In this document: positions 27,404 through 36,691 of the stretch, piece by piece
How positions within the stretch are numbered: the stretch's first letter is position 1
Layout of the letters: each line of letters starts with the position of its first letter
NCBI GenBank assembly: GCA_019639195.1
Contig: JAHBSI010000001.1
Coordinates: 868,001-932,000, forward strand
Length of the DNA stretch: 64,000 nt
Reading direction: 5' to 3'
Origin: Acidobacteriota bacterium
Lineage (GTDB): Bacteria; Acidobacteriota; Blastocatellia; Pyrinomonadales; Pyrinomonadaceae
The notes under the pieces: generated by a model
What the model was told of the DNA's origin: nothing
Seen by the model: the letters and a program-made list of their open reading frames with translations, nothing else
Databases searched by the model: none
Position numbers and translations under genes: made by a program

Positions 27404-27876
27404 TCATCGGCATCGTGGCAGTTGCAAGAAACGGAGCGATCGGCAGGGACAACAAACTGCCGTGGCATTACAGCGCCGACCTGAAGTTCTTCAAACGTAC
27501 GACGATGGGAAACGCGGTCGTTATGGGCTCGCGAACCTGGCAGTCCATCGGGCGACCGCTGCCGGAGAGGCTGAATGTCGTTCTGAGTCGCACCGGCGAT
27601 GTGAAGCTTCCGCCCGAGGTGAGGCTTATCGGGAGCAAGGAAGAGCTTGTCGAGCTTGCGAATGAGATCGACTCGGATGTTTTTGTGATCGGCGGCGCAA
27701 GTGTCTTTTCGAGCCTGCGGGATGTGATCGAGAAATGGATCGTCACCTACATTCCCGAAAATATCGATGATGCCGACACGTTCCTGCCCGACGACCTTTT
27801 TGACGGATTCACGCCGGGCGATGAATTCGACCTTGGCGACGGGCTGGTGGTTCGGGTGTTTGAGAGAGATCAGTAG
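27400..27876 (+). CDS. folA: Dihydrofolate reductase
   Basis: Reduces dihydrofolate with NADPH. 158 residues. N-terminal IGIVAVARNGAIGRDNKLPWH holds the substrate loop and Trp; the active-site acid is the Asp of YSADLKFFK; MGSRTWQSIGRPLPER and VIGGASVF are the NADPH-binding motifs. Start ATG overlaps the DUF2071 stop. No thyA is nearby, and a ThyX-type synthase elsewhere is possible. Confidence 0.96.
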   Translation: MIIGIVAVARNGAIGRDNKLPWHYSADLKFFKRTTMGNAVVMGSRTWQSIGRPLPERLNVVLSRTGDVKLPPEVRLIGSKEELVELANEIDSDVFVIGGASVFSSLRDVIEKWIVTYIPENIDDADTFLPDDLFDGFTPGDEFDLGDGLVVRVFERDQ

Positions 27877-27931
27877 TGCCGTTTTTGCGGAACCTGCTGT
27901 AAACTGCAAGCAGATAACGGAGGCAAAAGTT

Positions 27932-28228
27932 ATGATGGGCGGCAGAAGCTGGGACGATTGGATCGAGGAATATCAGAAGGCGCACGAACATCCGATAAAC
28001 CGCCTGACACACACGTTCGGCATACCGATGATCGCGATCGCGATCATCCTGCTGCCCGTCGGATTTTTCGTGAATTATGTCTGGCTTGCCGCCGCGATAC
28101 TCTTTGTCCTCGGTTGGATACTGCAATTCGTCGGGCATTATTACGAGGGAAAGCCGCCGGAATTCATGCGGGATTACCGATTCCTCTTCGTCGGCCTTCG
28201 CTGGTGGCTCAAGAAAACTTTCGGTTAG
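27932..28228 (+). CDS. Mpo1-like (DUF962) small membrane protein
   Basis: 98 residues. The family signature is clear: WDDWIEEYQKAHEHPINRLTH, then two adjacent membrane helices (about 30-70) and FVGHYYEGKPPEF. Yeast Mpo1 is an iron-dependent dioxygenase of 2-hydroxy fatty acids; the conserved His residues of that site (HEHP, NRLTH, GH) are present. A bacterial role in fatty-acid alpha-oxidation is possible. A ribosome site (GGAGG) precedes the ATG by 8 bases. Confidence 0.87.
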   Translation: MMGGRSWDDWIEEYQKAHEHPINRLTHTFGIPMIAIAIILLPVGFFVNYVWLAAAILFVLGWILQFVGHYYEGKPPEFMRDYRFLFVGLRWWLKKTFG

Positions 28229-28237
28229 AACTTTTCC

Positions 28238-29581
28238 TTGCAAGCGGACGCGAACCCAACAATCTTAGCGATAGACAACGGCTCATCGAGTGTGCGGGCC
28301 GGGCTGTTTGACCGCGATGGCCGCCCGGTCGGCGAGGTTATCAAGGTCAAGCGCAAGTTTCAGAGCGGGCCTGACGGCGAATCCGAGCTAAACCCTTTAG
28401 CTGCAACAATTCAGACACGAAATGCGATCGACCGCGTGCTCTCCGCACATCCGGAAACTTTTGTGCGGACTGTGTCGTTTTGTGCGTTTTGGCACAGTTT
28501 GTGCGGTTTGGACTCGAATAATGAACCGACAACGCCGATACTAGGTTGGGCGGACACAAGAGCCCGCGAGTATTCGGCGATGTTGAAGCAGAATTTTGAC
28601 GAAAAAGTGATCCACGAACGAACGGGTGCTCATTTTCACTCGAGTTTCTGGCCCGCGAAATTGCTTTGGGTTCGGGAGCAGCGGCCCGAGATCTGGGCGA
28701 AGACGCGGCGTTGGGCATCATACTCGGACGTTTGCCAGCAAGAGCTTTTCGGCGACGCGAGGACGAGCGTTTCGATGGCATCGGCGACGGGAATGTTCGA
28801 TCAGGCGAGATGCGTTTGGGACCAAGAGCTTTTGAATTTCATCGGGCTCGATCCGCAGCAAATGCCGCAGGTCGCGGCGTTCGGCGATGTCATTCGTCCG
28901 TCAAAGGCGGCTATCGAGCGTTGGCCACAGCTTGCGAATGCCGAGATATTGCCGGCGATCGGTGACGGTGCCGCAGACACGCTTGGTGCCGGGTGCAAAA
29001 GGCTCGGCGAGGCGGTCTTGATGATCGGAACCTCGGCGAGCATGCGGATGATGTACGAGGGCGAGCCGCCGCGGAATCTGCCCGAAGGGCTCTGGTCGTA
29101 TCGTCTGGATGAGCGGCGGATCGTGGTCGGCGGAGCTCTCTCGGACGGCGGAAATCTGATCTCACTGCTTCGGAAAAAATTCGGGGTCAAGGGCAATATC
29201 GCGAACGAACTCCGCCTGCGAACTCGCGACAAGAATCTGCGTGTCGAGCCGTTCTTTTTTGGCGAAAGGAGCACCGGCTATCGCGAAGATGCGAAGGGCG
29301 AGATCATAGGACTCGAACCAAAACACGACGGCCTTGACGTTATTCTCGCGGCGATGCACGCCGTCGCCGAAAGGCTCGCGGATATTGCAGGACGCCTCGA
29401 AAAGGTCGCCCCGATCAGGTCGATACGTGCTTCCGGCGGGACATTGCGCGAGTATCCGGTTTGGCGTGAGATCATCGAGGCAAAACTCGGCAAGCACATT
29501 ATGCCCTCGCGTACGCACGAATCATCGCTTGACGGCACAGTTTTGCTTAGCCTCGAAAGACTTGGCAAAATAGAGATTTAA
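28238..29581 (+). CDS. FGGY-family carbohydrate kinase, gluconokinase-like
   Basis: 447 residues with the hexokinase/actin fold. The phosphate-1 motif ILAIDNGSSSVRAGLFD opens the protein, the substrate region has LGWADTRARE, and the ATPase core has IGDGAADTLGAG and MIGTSASMR. C-terminal IRASGGTLREYPVW is the adenosine motif. The best guess is a gluconate- or xylulose-type kinase, supported by the transketolase gene 57 bases downstream, but the sugar is not certain. The start is TTG; no ATG lies in frame nearby. Confidence 0.8.
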   Translation: MQADANPTILAIDNGSSSVRAGLFDRDGRPVGEVIKVKRKFQSGPDGESELNPLAATIQTRNAIDRVLSAHPETFVRTVSFCAFWHSLCGLDSNNEPTTPILGWADTRAREYSAMLKQNFDEKVIHERTGAHFHSSFWPAKLLWVREQRPEIWAKTRRWASYSDVCQQELFGDARTSVSMASATGMFDQARCVWDQELLNFIGLDPQQMPQVAAFGDVIRPSKAAIERWPQLANAEILPAIGDGAADTLGAGCKRLGEAVLMIGTSASMRMMYEGEPPRNLPEGLWSYRLDERRIVVGGALSDGGNLISLLRKKFGVKGNIANELRLRTRDKNLRVEPFFFGERSTGYREDAKGEIIGLEPKHDGLDVILAAMHAVAERLADIAGRLEKVAPIRSIRASGGTLREYPVWREIIEAKLGKHIMPSRTHESSLDGTVLLSLERLGKIEI

Positions 29582-29638
29582 GCGGCAGCGAACGTATCCA
29601 TTCTATCTTTCTATTTGAAAAGCTTTTCTACCAAAAAT

Positions 29639-31648
29639 ATGGCGAACAACCTCGACGAACTTTGCATAAACACGATCCGCACACTTTCGCTTGATGCGAT
29701 ACAGAAGGCGAATTCCGGACATCCGGGCCTGCCGCTCGGTATGGCGCCGACGGCCTATGTGATCTGGACAAAATTCCTGCGGCATAATCCGAAGAACCCG
29801 AAATGGTTCGGCCGTGATCGCTTTTTGCTCTCGGCGGGTCACGGGTCGATGCTGCTTTACAGCCTGCTGCATCTCACGGGTTATGACGTTTCGCTCGACG
29901 ACATCAAGCATTTTCGCCAGCTTCATTCAAAGACGCCGGGACATCCGGAGAATACGCGTACGCCGGGCGTTGAGATCACTACGGGCCCGCTCGGGCAAGG
30001 TTTTGCGAACGGTGTAGGAATGGGCATCGCGGAACGGCATCTCGCGGCAAGATTCAACAAAAAGGGCTTTCCGGTTGTCGATAATTGGATCTACTGCATT
30101 TGCTCGGACGGCGATCTGATGGAGGGCGTCAGCTACGAGGCGGCATCGCTTGCCGGCCATCTTCAGCTATCGAACCTCATCTATCTCTACGACGACAACC
30201 AGATCACGATCGACGGTTCGACCGACCTTGCGTTTACCGAAGACCGCACAAAGCGTTTTGAGGCGTTGGGCTGGTATGTCGATGAAGTGCAGGACGGCAA
30301 TGACATCAAGGCCATTGAACAAGCGATCCGCAAGGCACAAAAGGTAAAGGACAAGCCGAAGCTCATTCGCGTTCACACGATCATCGGATTCGGAATGCCG
30401 GCCGAAGGCACGAACAAGGCTCATTCGGATGCTCCGGGCGAGGCGGCGGTTCGCGAGACAAAGCGGAATCTCGGCTGGCCGGAAAAGAAACAGTTCTTTG
30501 TACCGAAAGAAGCCCTTACGCATTTCCGAAAGGCCGTAAAGCTAGGTGCGGCTTACGAGAAGGAATGGAATGCGCTCTTCAAACGCTATGAGAAAGCGTA
30601 TCCGCAGGTTGGCGGCGAACTCCGCAGCCTTCGCTCGAGTGTGCTTCCGGATGGTTGGGAGAAAGCGTTGCCGAGCTTTGACGGTGCCGAAGCAAAAGCG
30701 ACGCGTGCCTATTCGGGCGAGGTCATAAATGCGATCGCGGACACCGTTCAGGCGATGCTCGGCGGTTCGGGCGACCTCACTCCGTCAAACAACACGTACA
30801 TCAAATCGAGCGGCAATTTCGCTCCGGGCAAGTACGCGAACCGCAACATTCATTACGGCATTCGCGAGCACGGAATGGGCGCCGTTATGAACGGGATCGC
30901 ACTTTTTGGCTGCACGATCCCGTTTGGCGGGACGTTCCAGACGTTCTCGGACTATATGCGGCCCGCGGTTCGGCTTGCGGCGATGTCGGACGCACACACT
31001 ATCTTCGTCTATACGCACGATTCGATCGGGCTCGGCGAAGACGGCCCGACGCATCAATCTGTCGAACATCTCGCCGCCCTGCGTGCAATTCCGAATCTCA
31101 ACGTGATCCGGCCCGCGGATGCACACGAGGTTCGCGAAGCATGGCGTGCCGCGTTAAAGAACACTTCCGGGCCGACGGCATTTGCTCTTTCGCGGCAAAA
31201 GGTCGCGGTCATCGACCGCAAGAAATTCGCGGACGCAAAAGGCCTGCACAAGGGTGCATATATCCTTGCCGAAGCCCGGACAAAGGCGGGCAAGGATACG
31301 ACGCCGAAACTTATCCTGATCGCTACCGGCAGCGAGGTCGGGCTCGCAATGGACGCTCGTGAAAAGCTGCAGGCCGACGGCGTTGCAACACGCGTTGTGT
31401 CGATGCCGTGCTGGGAATTTTTTGAAGCACAGACGGCGGCGTATAAAGAGAGCGTCCTTCCGAAAAAGGTGACCGCACGCCTCTCGATCGAAGCCGGCGT
31501 CTCGCTCGGCTGGGCGAAGTACACGGGCGACAAGGGCGCAAACCTTGCGGTCGATCGCTTCGGCGAATCGGCACCGGCCGCAGATGTCTTTCGCGATTAC
31601 GGATTTACGGTTGAGAACGCCGTAAAAATGGCAAAAGCACTGTTGTAA
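29639..31648 (+). CDS. tkt: Transketolase
   Basis: TPP-dependent transfer of two-carbon units in the non-oxidative pentose phosphate pathway. 669 residues, normal size. The TPP motif is [19 protein letters not shown] with the ending [10 protein letters not shown]-terminal [13 protein letters not shown] and [12 protein letters not shown] are family signatures, and the pyrimidine domain shows [14 protein letters not shown] and [18 protein letters not shown] at 29639 is chosen over an upstream TTG. It is grouped with the FGGY kinase upstream. Confidence 0.97.
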   Translation: MANNLDELCINTIRTLSLDAIQKANSGHPGLPLGMAPTAYVIWTKFLRHNPKNPKWFGRDRFLLSAGHGSMLLYSLLHLTGYDVSLDDIKHFRQLHSKTPGHPENTRTPGVEITTGPLGQGFANGVGMGIAERHLAARFNKKGFPVVDNWIYCICSDGDLMEGVSYEAASLAGHLQLSNLIYLYDDNQITIDGSTDLAFTEDRTKRFEALGWYVDEVQDGNDIKAIEQAIRKAQKVKDKPKLIRVHTIIGFGMPAEGTNKAHSDAPGEAAVRETKRNLGWPEKKQFFVPKEALTHFRKAVKLGAAYEKEWNALFKRYEKAYPQVGGELRSLRSSVLPDGWEKALPSFDGAEAKATRAYSGEVINAIADTVQAMLGGSGDLTPSNNTYIKSSGNFAPGKYANRNIHYGIREHGMGAVMNGIALFGCTIPFGGTFQTFSDYMRPAVRLAAMSDAHTIFVYTHDSIGLGEDGPTHQSVEHLAALRAIPNLNVIRPADAHEVREAWRAALKNTSGPTAFALSRQKVAVIDRKKFADAKGLHKGAYILAEARTKAGKDTTPKLILIATGSEVGLAMDAREKLQADGVATRVVSMPCWEFFEAQTAAYKESVLPKKVTARLSIEAGVSLGWAKYTGDKGANLAVDRFGESAPAADVFRDYGFTVENAVKMAKALL

Positions 31649-31671
31649 CGATAAGAGGAATGTCGAGAAAC

Positions 31672-32862
31672 TTAGCGGGCAAAGAGTCTGCGTTCGGCTT
31701 TCCTGAGCCGTGATACGACATCCTTTTCTTGAGGTGTTCCGTCCGGGTAGAGCACGTTGGTATTGAAAACGATCACGGATGCTTTCCGCAGGTCCGGATC
31801 GAGATCGATATAGCTGATGAAGCCGTTCTGATCGCCGCCGTGCCCGAGGTGACGCGGGCCGAGCGTCTTATCCAGAAAAAAGATCAATCCGATATCGGTC
31901 GTAAAGCCGCTGTTGCCGTTCGCATCAATGGTTGTCGGGAGTTCGGCACGCCACATCTCCTCGAGGGATGTCCGCTTTAGGATCAGGTCGTAAGGCACGC
32001 GTGCTTGGCCGGCAGGTGCCGGCACTCCGGTCAGAAAGTTCAAATACTTGACCATATCTGAGAGCGGCGCGTTCAACCCGCTGTTTGACACGGTGATGCC
32101 GGTGTTCGCATCAAAGCGCGCCTCGGTTCGCTTGCCGTTCTGTATGTAATAGCTGTGCGGCCGATGTTTTAGCAGATAGGCAGGCGTTGTATCGAAATAG
32201 CTGTGATACATTTCGAGCGGCTTCAAGATATTCTTGTCGATGTACGTTTCGTAGCTGTCGCCAGAGAGCTTTTCGATAATGCGGCCGAGAAAGATGATGC
32301 CGAGATTTGAATAGCTGAACTTCGAGCCTGGCTTGAACAGCACCTCCGTAAAGGGGAACATCGCTACCAGCTGCGAATACTCGGTCGGCTCGAACGGTTC
32401 CCAATCCTCGCCCTTATCCCACGGCCATGTGGGGTTGCGAAATCCTGCCGAATGCGTCATCAGTTGGCGAATGGTGATCGCGTCCATCGAGCCGTATTTG
32501 TTGTGGACCTCGCGCAGCTCAGGCAGATATTTAGTTACTGGATCGTCAAGTTTCAAGAGACCGCGATCACGAAGCTGCATTATTGCGATGCCCGTGAACG
32601 GCTTTGTGTTCGATGCCCAATGGTAGATCGTCTCGCGGCCAACAGGCTCCCGCTCGCCGGCTTTCATCACGCCGAAGTGCCGCTCGGCAGTGATGCGGCC
32701 ATCTTCCAAAAACAAAAAACTCGCGCCGACGATGCCCGCCTTCTCGCACTCCGCGGCAAAGAAGTCGCCGAAGGATTCTCCGGCGGACTTCGAAGGACTT
32801 TGAGCAGACAGGTTCATAGAGAACACGATCAACAACGAGACAAGGACGGTTTTCAGATACAT
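31672..32862 (-). CDS. Serine hydrolase, class C beta-lactamase fold
   Basis: 396 residues with a signal peptide (about 1-21, SMNLSAQS). The SxxK motif is SNTK (S84-K87), the second motif YSN (184-186), and the third box is HGG in LGHGGDQNG. This fold covers beta-lactamases, DD-peptidases and esterases; lack of a KTG box points to an esterase/peptidase rather than a resistance enzyme. ATG at 32862 places the hydrophobic segment at the N-terminus. It converges with tkt, 23 bases apart. Confidence 0.87.
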   Translation of the reverse strand: MYLKTVLVSLLIVFSMNLSAQSPSKSAGESFGDFFAAECEKAGIVGASFLFLEDGRITAERHFGVMKAGEREPVGRETIYHWASNTKPFTGIAIMQLRDRGLLKLDDPVTKYLPELREVHNKYGSMDAITIRQLMTHSAGFRNPTWPWDKGEDWEPFEPTEYSQLVAMFPFTEVLFKPGSKFSYSNLGIIFLGRIIEKLSGDSYETYIDKNILKPLEMYHSYFDTTPAYLLKHRPHSYYIQNGKRTEARFDANTGITVSNSGLNAPLSDMVKYLNFLTGVPAPAGQARVPYDLILKRTSLEEMWRAELPTTIDANGNSGFTTDIGLIFFLDKTLGPRHLGHGGDQNGFISYIDLDPDLRKASVIVFNTNVLYPDGTPQEKDVVSRLRKAERRLFAR

Positions 32863-32973
32863 GAGCGTTTTCGGTGAGTGTAGCACGGTTCTTGAGCGTT
32901 TTTAGCCTGCGGAATAGAGTCTAGCAAACCAGGTCCGTACACCAGACCCCTTGGCCGAAACGCCTTTGAATAG

Positions 32974-32993
32974 CCACTAGCTTTAGCTAGTGG
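32974..32993. repeat. REP-like palindrome, copy 1
   Basis: Perfect 20-base palindrome CCACTAGCT-TT-AGCTAGTGG. A second copy with GA at its centre lies 93 bases on. The 306-base stretch 32863-33168 holds no convincing gene; it holds these palindromes and a small CGGGC/GCCCG hairpin. Confidence 0.85.
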
Positions 32994-33013
32994 TATTAGA
33001 CCCCAATAATGAA

Positions 33014-33027
33014 CGGGCTTTGGCCCG
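33014..33027. repeat. Short hairpin CGGGC/GCCCG between the palindromes
   Basis: CGGGC (33014-33018) and GCCCG (33023-33027) with a 4-base loop, midway between the two REP-like copies. It may be part of the same repeat unit. Confidence 0.5.
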
Positions 33028-33066
33028 ATCTCGGCTAAGGGAGAGCGTTTTTTAAGGCCTTGTTGT

Positions 33067-33086
33067 CCACTAGCTGAAGCTAGTGG
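33067..33086. repeat. REP-like palindrome, copy 2
   Basis: Perfect 20-base palindrome CCACTAGCT-GA-AGCTAGTGG; arms identical to copy 1. It ends 82 bases before the truncated alaS start. Confidence 0.85.
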
Positions 33087-33128
33087 CAATTCGAGTGTCG
33101 GCTAGCCGCAATTCATCGGCCAAATCGC

Positions 33129-33156
33129 TTTACGCAATGATTTACGGCTGTATTAC
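33129..33156 (+). promoter_or_regulatory. Candidate promoter of the truncated alaS
   Basis: TTTACG (33129-33134), 16-base spacer, TATTAC (33151-33156), 13 bases before the ATG. Modest match; it would allow expression of the shortened gene. Confidence 0.35.
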
Positions 33157-33168
33157 AATAATAGTTTT

Positions 33169-35064
33169 ATGGCCGCTTACGAAGAGCTTTCAGAAACACA
33201 GCAATTTGCGTGTCGCGTTATCGCCGATCACGCGAGGGCGACGGCGTTTGCCATCGCCGACGGTATCTTGCCCGGCAACGAAGGCCGCAATTATGTCCTT
33301 CGCAAGATCATGCGGCGGGCGATCTATCACGGCCGTAAACACCTCGGCCAGACGGAGCCGTTCTTCTACAAGGTCTGCGATGCGGTCGTCGAGAAGATGC
33401 ACGGCGCGTTTCCCGAACTCGAGACGCAGCGGGACTTTATCGCCAAGATGGTCACGCTCGAAGAAGAGCGTTTTGGGACGACGATGGTCGTCGGTTTGGG
33501 CAAGTTGAACGAGCTTGGCGTGACGGCTGCGACCGCGAAAGACGATGAGCTTTTCGCCTCCATCGCGAGACTTTACGATACATTCGGCACGCCGCGTGAT
33601 CTGATCAGGGTCTTTCTAGAACAGCAAGAGCTTGCGTTCGAAGAGGATGATTTTAACGAGCGTTTTGACAACGCTCTGCAGGAGCTGCAGAAGCAGTCCG
33701 GCATCGGAAAGACCGAGCGAAAGAGTGAGGTCTCGCCGGTTTACGCAGAGGTTCTTGCGAAGGTCGGGAAGAACGTATTTCACGGGTACGAAACGACCGA
33801 GGTCGCGGATGCAAAGGTCGTTGCGATCCTTGATGGCGACACGCAACGCGACAGCCTTTCGGAAGGCGAACAGGGCAGCGTCGCTCTCGACAACACACCG
33901 TTCTATGCAGAATCCGGCGGACAGGTCGGCGATGTCGGCGTTATGACGGACGCGGGCGGGAGTTTGCGGCTTGCGGTGACGGACACGTATTCGCCGGTCG
34001 CGGGATTGATCATTCACAAGGTCGCCGTAAAGCGTGGTGCGGTCAAGGTCGGCGATACGGTCTCGGCATTTGTCGATGCGGCAAAACGCGATGCCGCAAG
34101 ACGGAATCACACCGCGACGCACCTTCTGCACGCCGCACTCAAAGAGGTTCTTGGTTCGCACGTGAAGCAGGCGGGCTCGGTCGTTGCGCCGAATTATCTT
34201 CGGTTTGATTTTGCACATTATCAGCCGATGAGGGCCGACGAGATCGCCGAGGTGGAAGACCTCGTAAACCGCTATATCCTGCAGAATGAACCGGTTACGA
34301 CCGATCTGATGAAGATCGAGGACGCGATGCGTTCGGGTGCGGTGGCGATGTTCGGCGAGAAATACGGTGCGGAGGTGCGCGTGCTGAGTGTCGGGAACGG
34401 CGAATTCTCACGCGAGCTTTGCGGCGGCACGCATGTCCGTGCGACGGGAGATATCGGTTCGTTCAAGATCCTTTCGGATGAGGCGATCGCGTCCGGCGTG
34501 CGGCGAATTCGTGCGATAACGGGCTTTGATGCGTTCCACAGATTCCGCGAGGATGAACGCCTGATCGATGCCTCGCTCGGCGTGTTGAAGACGCAGCGTG
34601 ACAATCTTGCACATGCGATCGAACGCTTGCAGGATGATCTCAAGAAGTCACGAAAGGAGATTGACGACCTTCGGCTGAAGATCGCGACGGGTGCGGGTTC
34701 GAACGGCGATGCCGGTGATGAATCACGCGAGGTCGCGGGCATCAAAGTGCTTGCAAAGATAGTTGAGGATATCGATGCGAATGGAACGCGGCAGCTTTCC
34801 GACACTCTGCTCGCAAGACTCAAGAGCGGCGTCGTGATCCTCGGGCGTCGCGACGAAGCAAAGGCCGGGCTTATCGTCCGCGTTTCGAGCGACCTTACCG
34901 AAAAGATCAAGGCAGGCGATATCATTCGCGAGATCGCTCCTGTTCTTGGCGGCAAAGGTGGCGGCAAACCGGACATGGCCGAAGGCGGCGGCCCTGACGC
35001 TGCGAAGCTCGACGATGCGGTCGCATCTGCCTTCGAGTTTATTCAGGCCAAACTTTCCAGTTGA
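33169..35064 (+). CDS. alaS: Alanyl-tRNA synthetase lacking the catalytic domain
   Basis: 631 residues, against about 875 for full AlaRS. It begins within the tRNA-recognition region: residues 17-60 (VIADHARATAFAIADG, NEGRNYVLRKIMRRAIYHG) match E. coli AlaRS from about residue 300. Class II motifs 1-3 are therefore missing and it should not charge tRNA. The editing domain is intact, with HTATH (about 314-318) and CGGTH (about 418-422) as its metal site, and a DHHA1/C-Ala domain ends in GGKGGGKPDMAEGGG. No stop or frameshift breaks the rest. Upstream DNA in the same frame is not AlaRS-like. It may be a stand-alone editing protein, half of a split enzyme, or a decaying copy. Confidence 0.85.
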   Translation: MAAYEELSETQQFACRVIADHARATAFAIADGILPGNEGRNYVLRKIMRRAIYHGRKHLGQTEPFFYKVCDAVVEKMHGAFPELETQRDFIAKMVTLEEERFGTTMVVGLGKLNELGVTAATAKDDELFASIARLYDTFGTPRDLIRVFLEQQELAFEEDDFNERFDNALQELQKQSGIGKTERKSEVSPVYAEVLAKVGKNVFHGYETTEVADAKVVAILDGDTQRDSLSEGEQGSVALDNTPFYAESGGQVGDVGVMTDAGGSLRLAVTDTYSPVAGLIIHKVAVKRGAVKVGDTVSAFVDAAKRDAARRNHTATHLLHAALKEVLGSHVKQAGSVVAPNYLRFDFAHYQPMRADEIAEVEDLVNRYILQNEPVTTDLMKIEDAMRSGAVAMFGEKYGAEVRVLSVGNGEFSRELCGGTHVRATGDIGSFKILSDEAIASGVRRIRAITGFDAFHRFREDERLIDASLGVLKTQRDNLAHAIERLQDDLKKSRKEIDDLRLKIATGAGSNGDAGDESREVAGIKVLAKIVEDIDANGTRQLSDTLLARLKSGVVILGRRDEAKAGLIVRVSSDLTEKIKAGDIIREIAPVLGGKGGGKPDMAEGGGPDAAKLDDAVASAFEFIQAKLSS

Positions 35065-35074
35065 TCGACGCCCT

Positions 35075-36052
35075 TTAGGCTGAAGCCGTGCAATGGATCT
35101 CGCCGGCGACGAGCTCTTCGGACGGGCGATCCGGCTTTTCGTTCGCGGTGATCAGTACGACCGAACCAACAATTATCCCTGCCCCGACGAGCATCGGCGT
35201 TGTGAGCGTTTCGCCCGCGATGAACCACCCAAGCAGAACGGCGATCAGAGGATTTACATACGCATAGGTCGCAACCAGCTCCGGCTTTGCATTCTTTAGA
35301 AGCCAGCTGTATGCCGTGTAGCCGATGATCGCGCCAAAGACGATCAGGTACGCGAGGCCCCAAAGCGATGCGGCCGAGACCTGCGAGAATGTGAAGTTCG
35401 ACGCCTCGCCACGGAGCGTGCCGACCACGCCGAGAACGGCACCGCCGGCGAGCATCTGCATTCCAGCGGTCAGGATCGCAGACCGCGGCACCGGTGCTTT
35501 CAGCCCGTAGAGCGAGCCGACCGCCCACGAAAGCGTCGCGAGCATCAAAAGAGCCATCGCAAAGATACCCGTCGCCGTATTGCCGTTCGAGATCGATTGA
35601 AGATTGCCGCCGATCAGCATCGCGACACCAATGAAGCCGATGATAAGGCCGAGGACCATGCGCGAATTCGGCCGCTGATTCTTGAGCCAGAGCCAGCTGA
35701 GCAGAACGACCCAGAAAGGTTCAGAGGCCACAAGAAGTGCCGCGACGCTCGAAGAAACGTATTTTTCGGCCAGCACAACGCCGCCGTTGCCGCCAAGCAG
35801 AAGCAGTGTTCCGACGATGAAGCTCGTGCGCCAATGCTTTGCGGTCGGGCGCTCGTAATCAGAGCTGAGCCTTGCGATGACAAAGAGGATCGCTCCGGAC
35901 ATAAGGAAACGGGTGCTCGCCATTAGCAGCGGCGGCAACGTCTCGATCGCATAGCGGATCGCAAGATACGTCGAGCCCCACAGGATATAAACGGCCGCAA
36001 AAGCCAAAATTAAAAGAGCCGTGTTGCGGCCCATTCCATTGATCTTTGTCAC
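35075..36052 (-). CDS. EamA/DMT family exporter (YedA-like)
   Basis: 325 residues and ten predicted membrane helices in two EamA repeats. The opening ILWGSTYLAIRYAIETLPP and RFLMSGAIL, and the mid-protein VASEPFWVVLLSWL, are typical of the drug/metabolite transporter group. GTG at 36052 is chosen because GGAGG lies 9 bases upstream; an ATG six codons later has no such site. The Lrp-type regulator gene ends 28 bases upstream on the same strand, so control by that regulator and amino-acid export are plausible inferences. Confidence 0.86.
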   Translation of the reverse strand: MTKINGMGRNTALLILAFAAVYILWGSTYLAIRYAIETLPPLLMASTRFLMSGAILFVIARLSSDYERPTAKHWRTSFIVGTLLLLGGNGGVVLAEKYVSSSVAALLVASEPFWVVLLSWLWLKNQRPNSRMVLGLIIGFIGVAMLIGGNLQSISNGNTATGIFAMALLMLATLSWAVGSLYGLKAPVPRSAILTAGMQMLAGGAVLGVVGTLRGEASNFTFSQVSAASLWGLAYLIVFGAIIGYTAYSWLLKNAKPELVATYAYVNPLIAVLLGWFIAGETLTTPMLVGAGIIVGSVVLITANEKPDRPSEELVAGEIHCTASA

Positions 36053-36080
36053 AACTACTTACCTCCGCCAAGGGAAGAGA

Positions 36081-36563
36081 TCATTTCTTCTTTCCCGGTT
36101 TCCTTTTCTTATCACTTGCTGCACATTCAGCGACCGGCAGCGTGGTCGTCTCCTTAAATGTTTCGAGCACAACGGTCGTCCGCGTACCGAGAACGCTCGG
36201 GATCGTCTTGATCTCCCGAAGCAGAGAAGCGAGGTGCTCCGTGTCCTTTGCGCGAACTTTCAAAAGATACGAATCTTCACCGGCGACGTCGTGAACCTCG
36301 AGAACTTCCGGGATCTCGACGAACTCCGGTTCGACACCGCAATCGCTTGTCTGAACTGCGACGAAGCACGTCAGACGATAATCGAGCTTTCGCGGATCGA
36401 TGTCCGCGTGATAGCCGCGAATGATGCCCTTGTCTTCGAGCTTTCGCATCCTTTCGAGTACAGCGGACGGCGCAAGTCCCACGGTTCGAGCTATCTCGGC
36501 GTTGGATGTACGCGCATCTTTCTGAATAATCGTCAGAATCTTGTTGTCAATCTCATCAATCAT
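36081..36563 (-). CDS. Lrp/AsnC family transcriptional regulator
   Basis: 160 residues: N-terminal HTH (about 1-60, IDNKILTIIQKDARTS, then NAEIARTVGLAPSAVLERM) and a C-terminal RAM/AsnC ligand domain with VAGEDSYLLKVRAKD. The tail is Lys-rich (KKRKPGKKK). These regulators sense amino acids. The adjoining EamA exporter is a natural target. ATG at 36563 fits the family N-terminus and leaves a 15-base leader from its promoter. Confidence 0.92.
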   Translation of the reverse strand: MIDEIDNKILTIIQKDARTSNAEIARTVGLAPSAVLERMRKLEDKGIIRGYHADIDPRKLDYRLTCFVAVQTSDCGVEPEFVEIPEVLEVHDVAGEDSYLLKVRAKDTEHLASLLREIKTIPSVLGTRTTVVLETFKETTTLPVAECAASDKKRKPGKKK

Positions 36564-36584
36564 TCGGTTTTTGGTGCCAATATA

Positions 36585-36613
36585 AGAATAAGAGACGTAA
36601 TTGTGCCTGTCAA
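36585..36613 (-). promoter_or_regulatory. Promoter of the Lrp-type gene
   Basis: On the minus strand TTGACA (36608-36613), 17-base spacer, TATTCT (36585-36590). The start codon is 22 bases further on. Confidence 0.65.
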
Positions 36614-36691
36614 GCATTATTTTCGTCGTTTTTTGGGCAAAATGCGTGAATTTCTTGCTTTAACGCTTCCCGGACGCTTATCATCAAGGAA

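Noticed and set aside
32853..33089. Minus-strand frame of 78 codons with LAKASG/LASASG repeats
   Set aside because: The repeats are simply the translated REP-like palindromes; not a gene.
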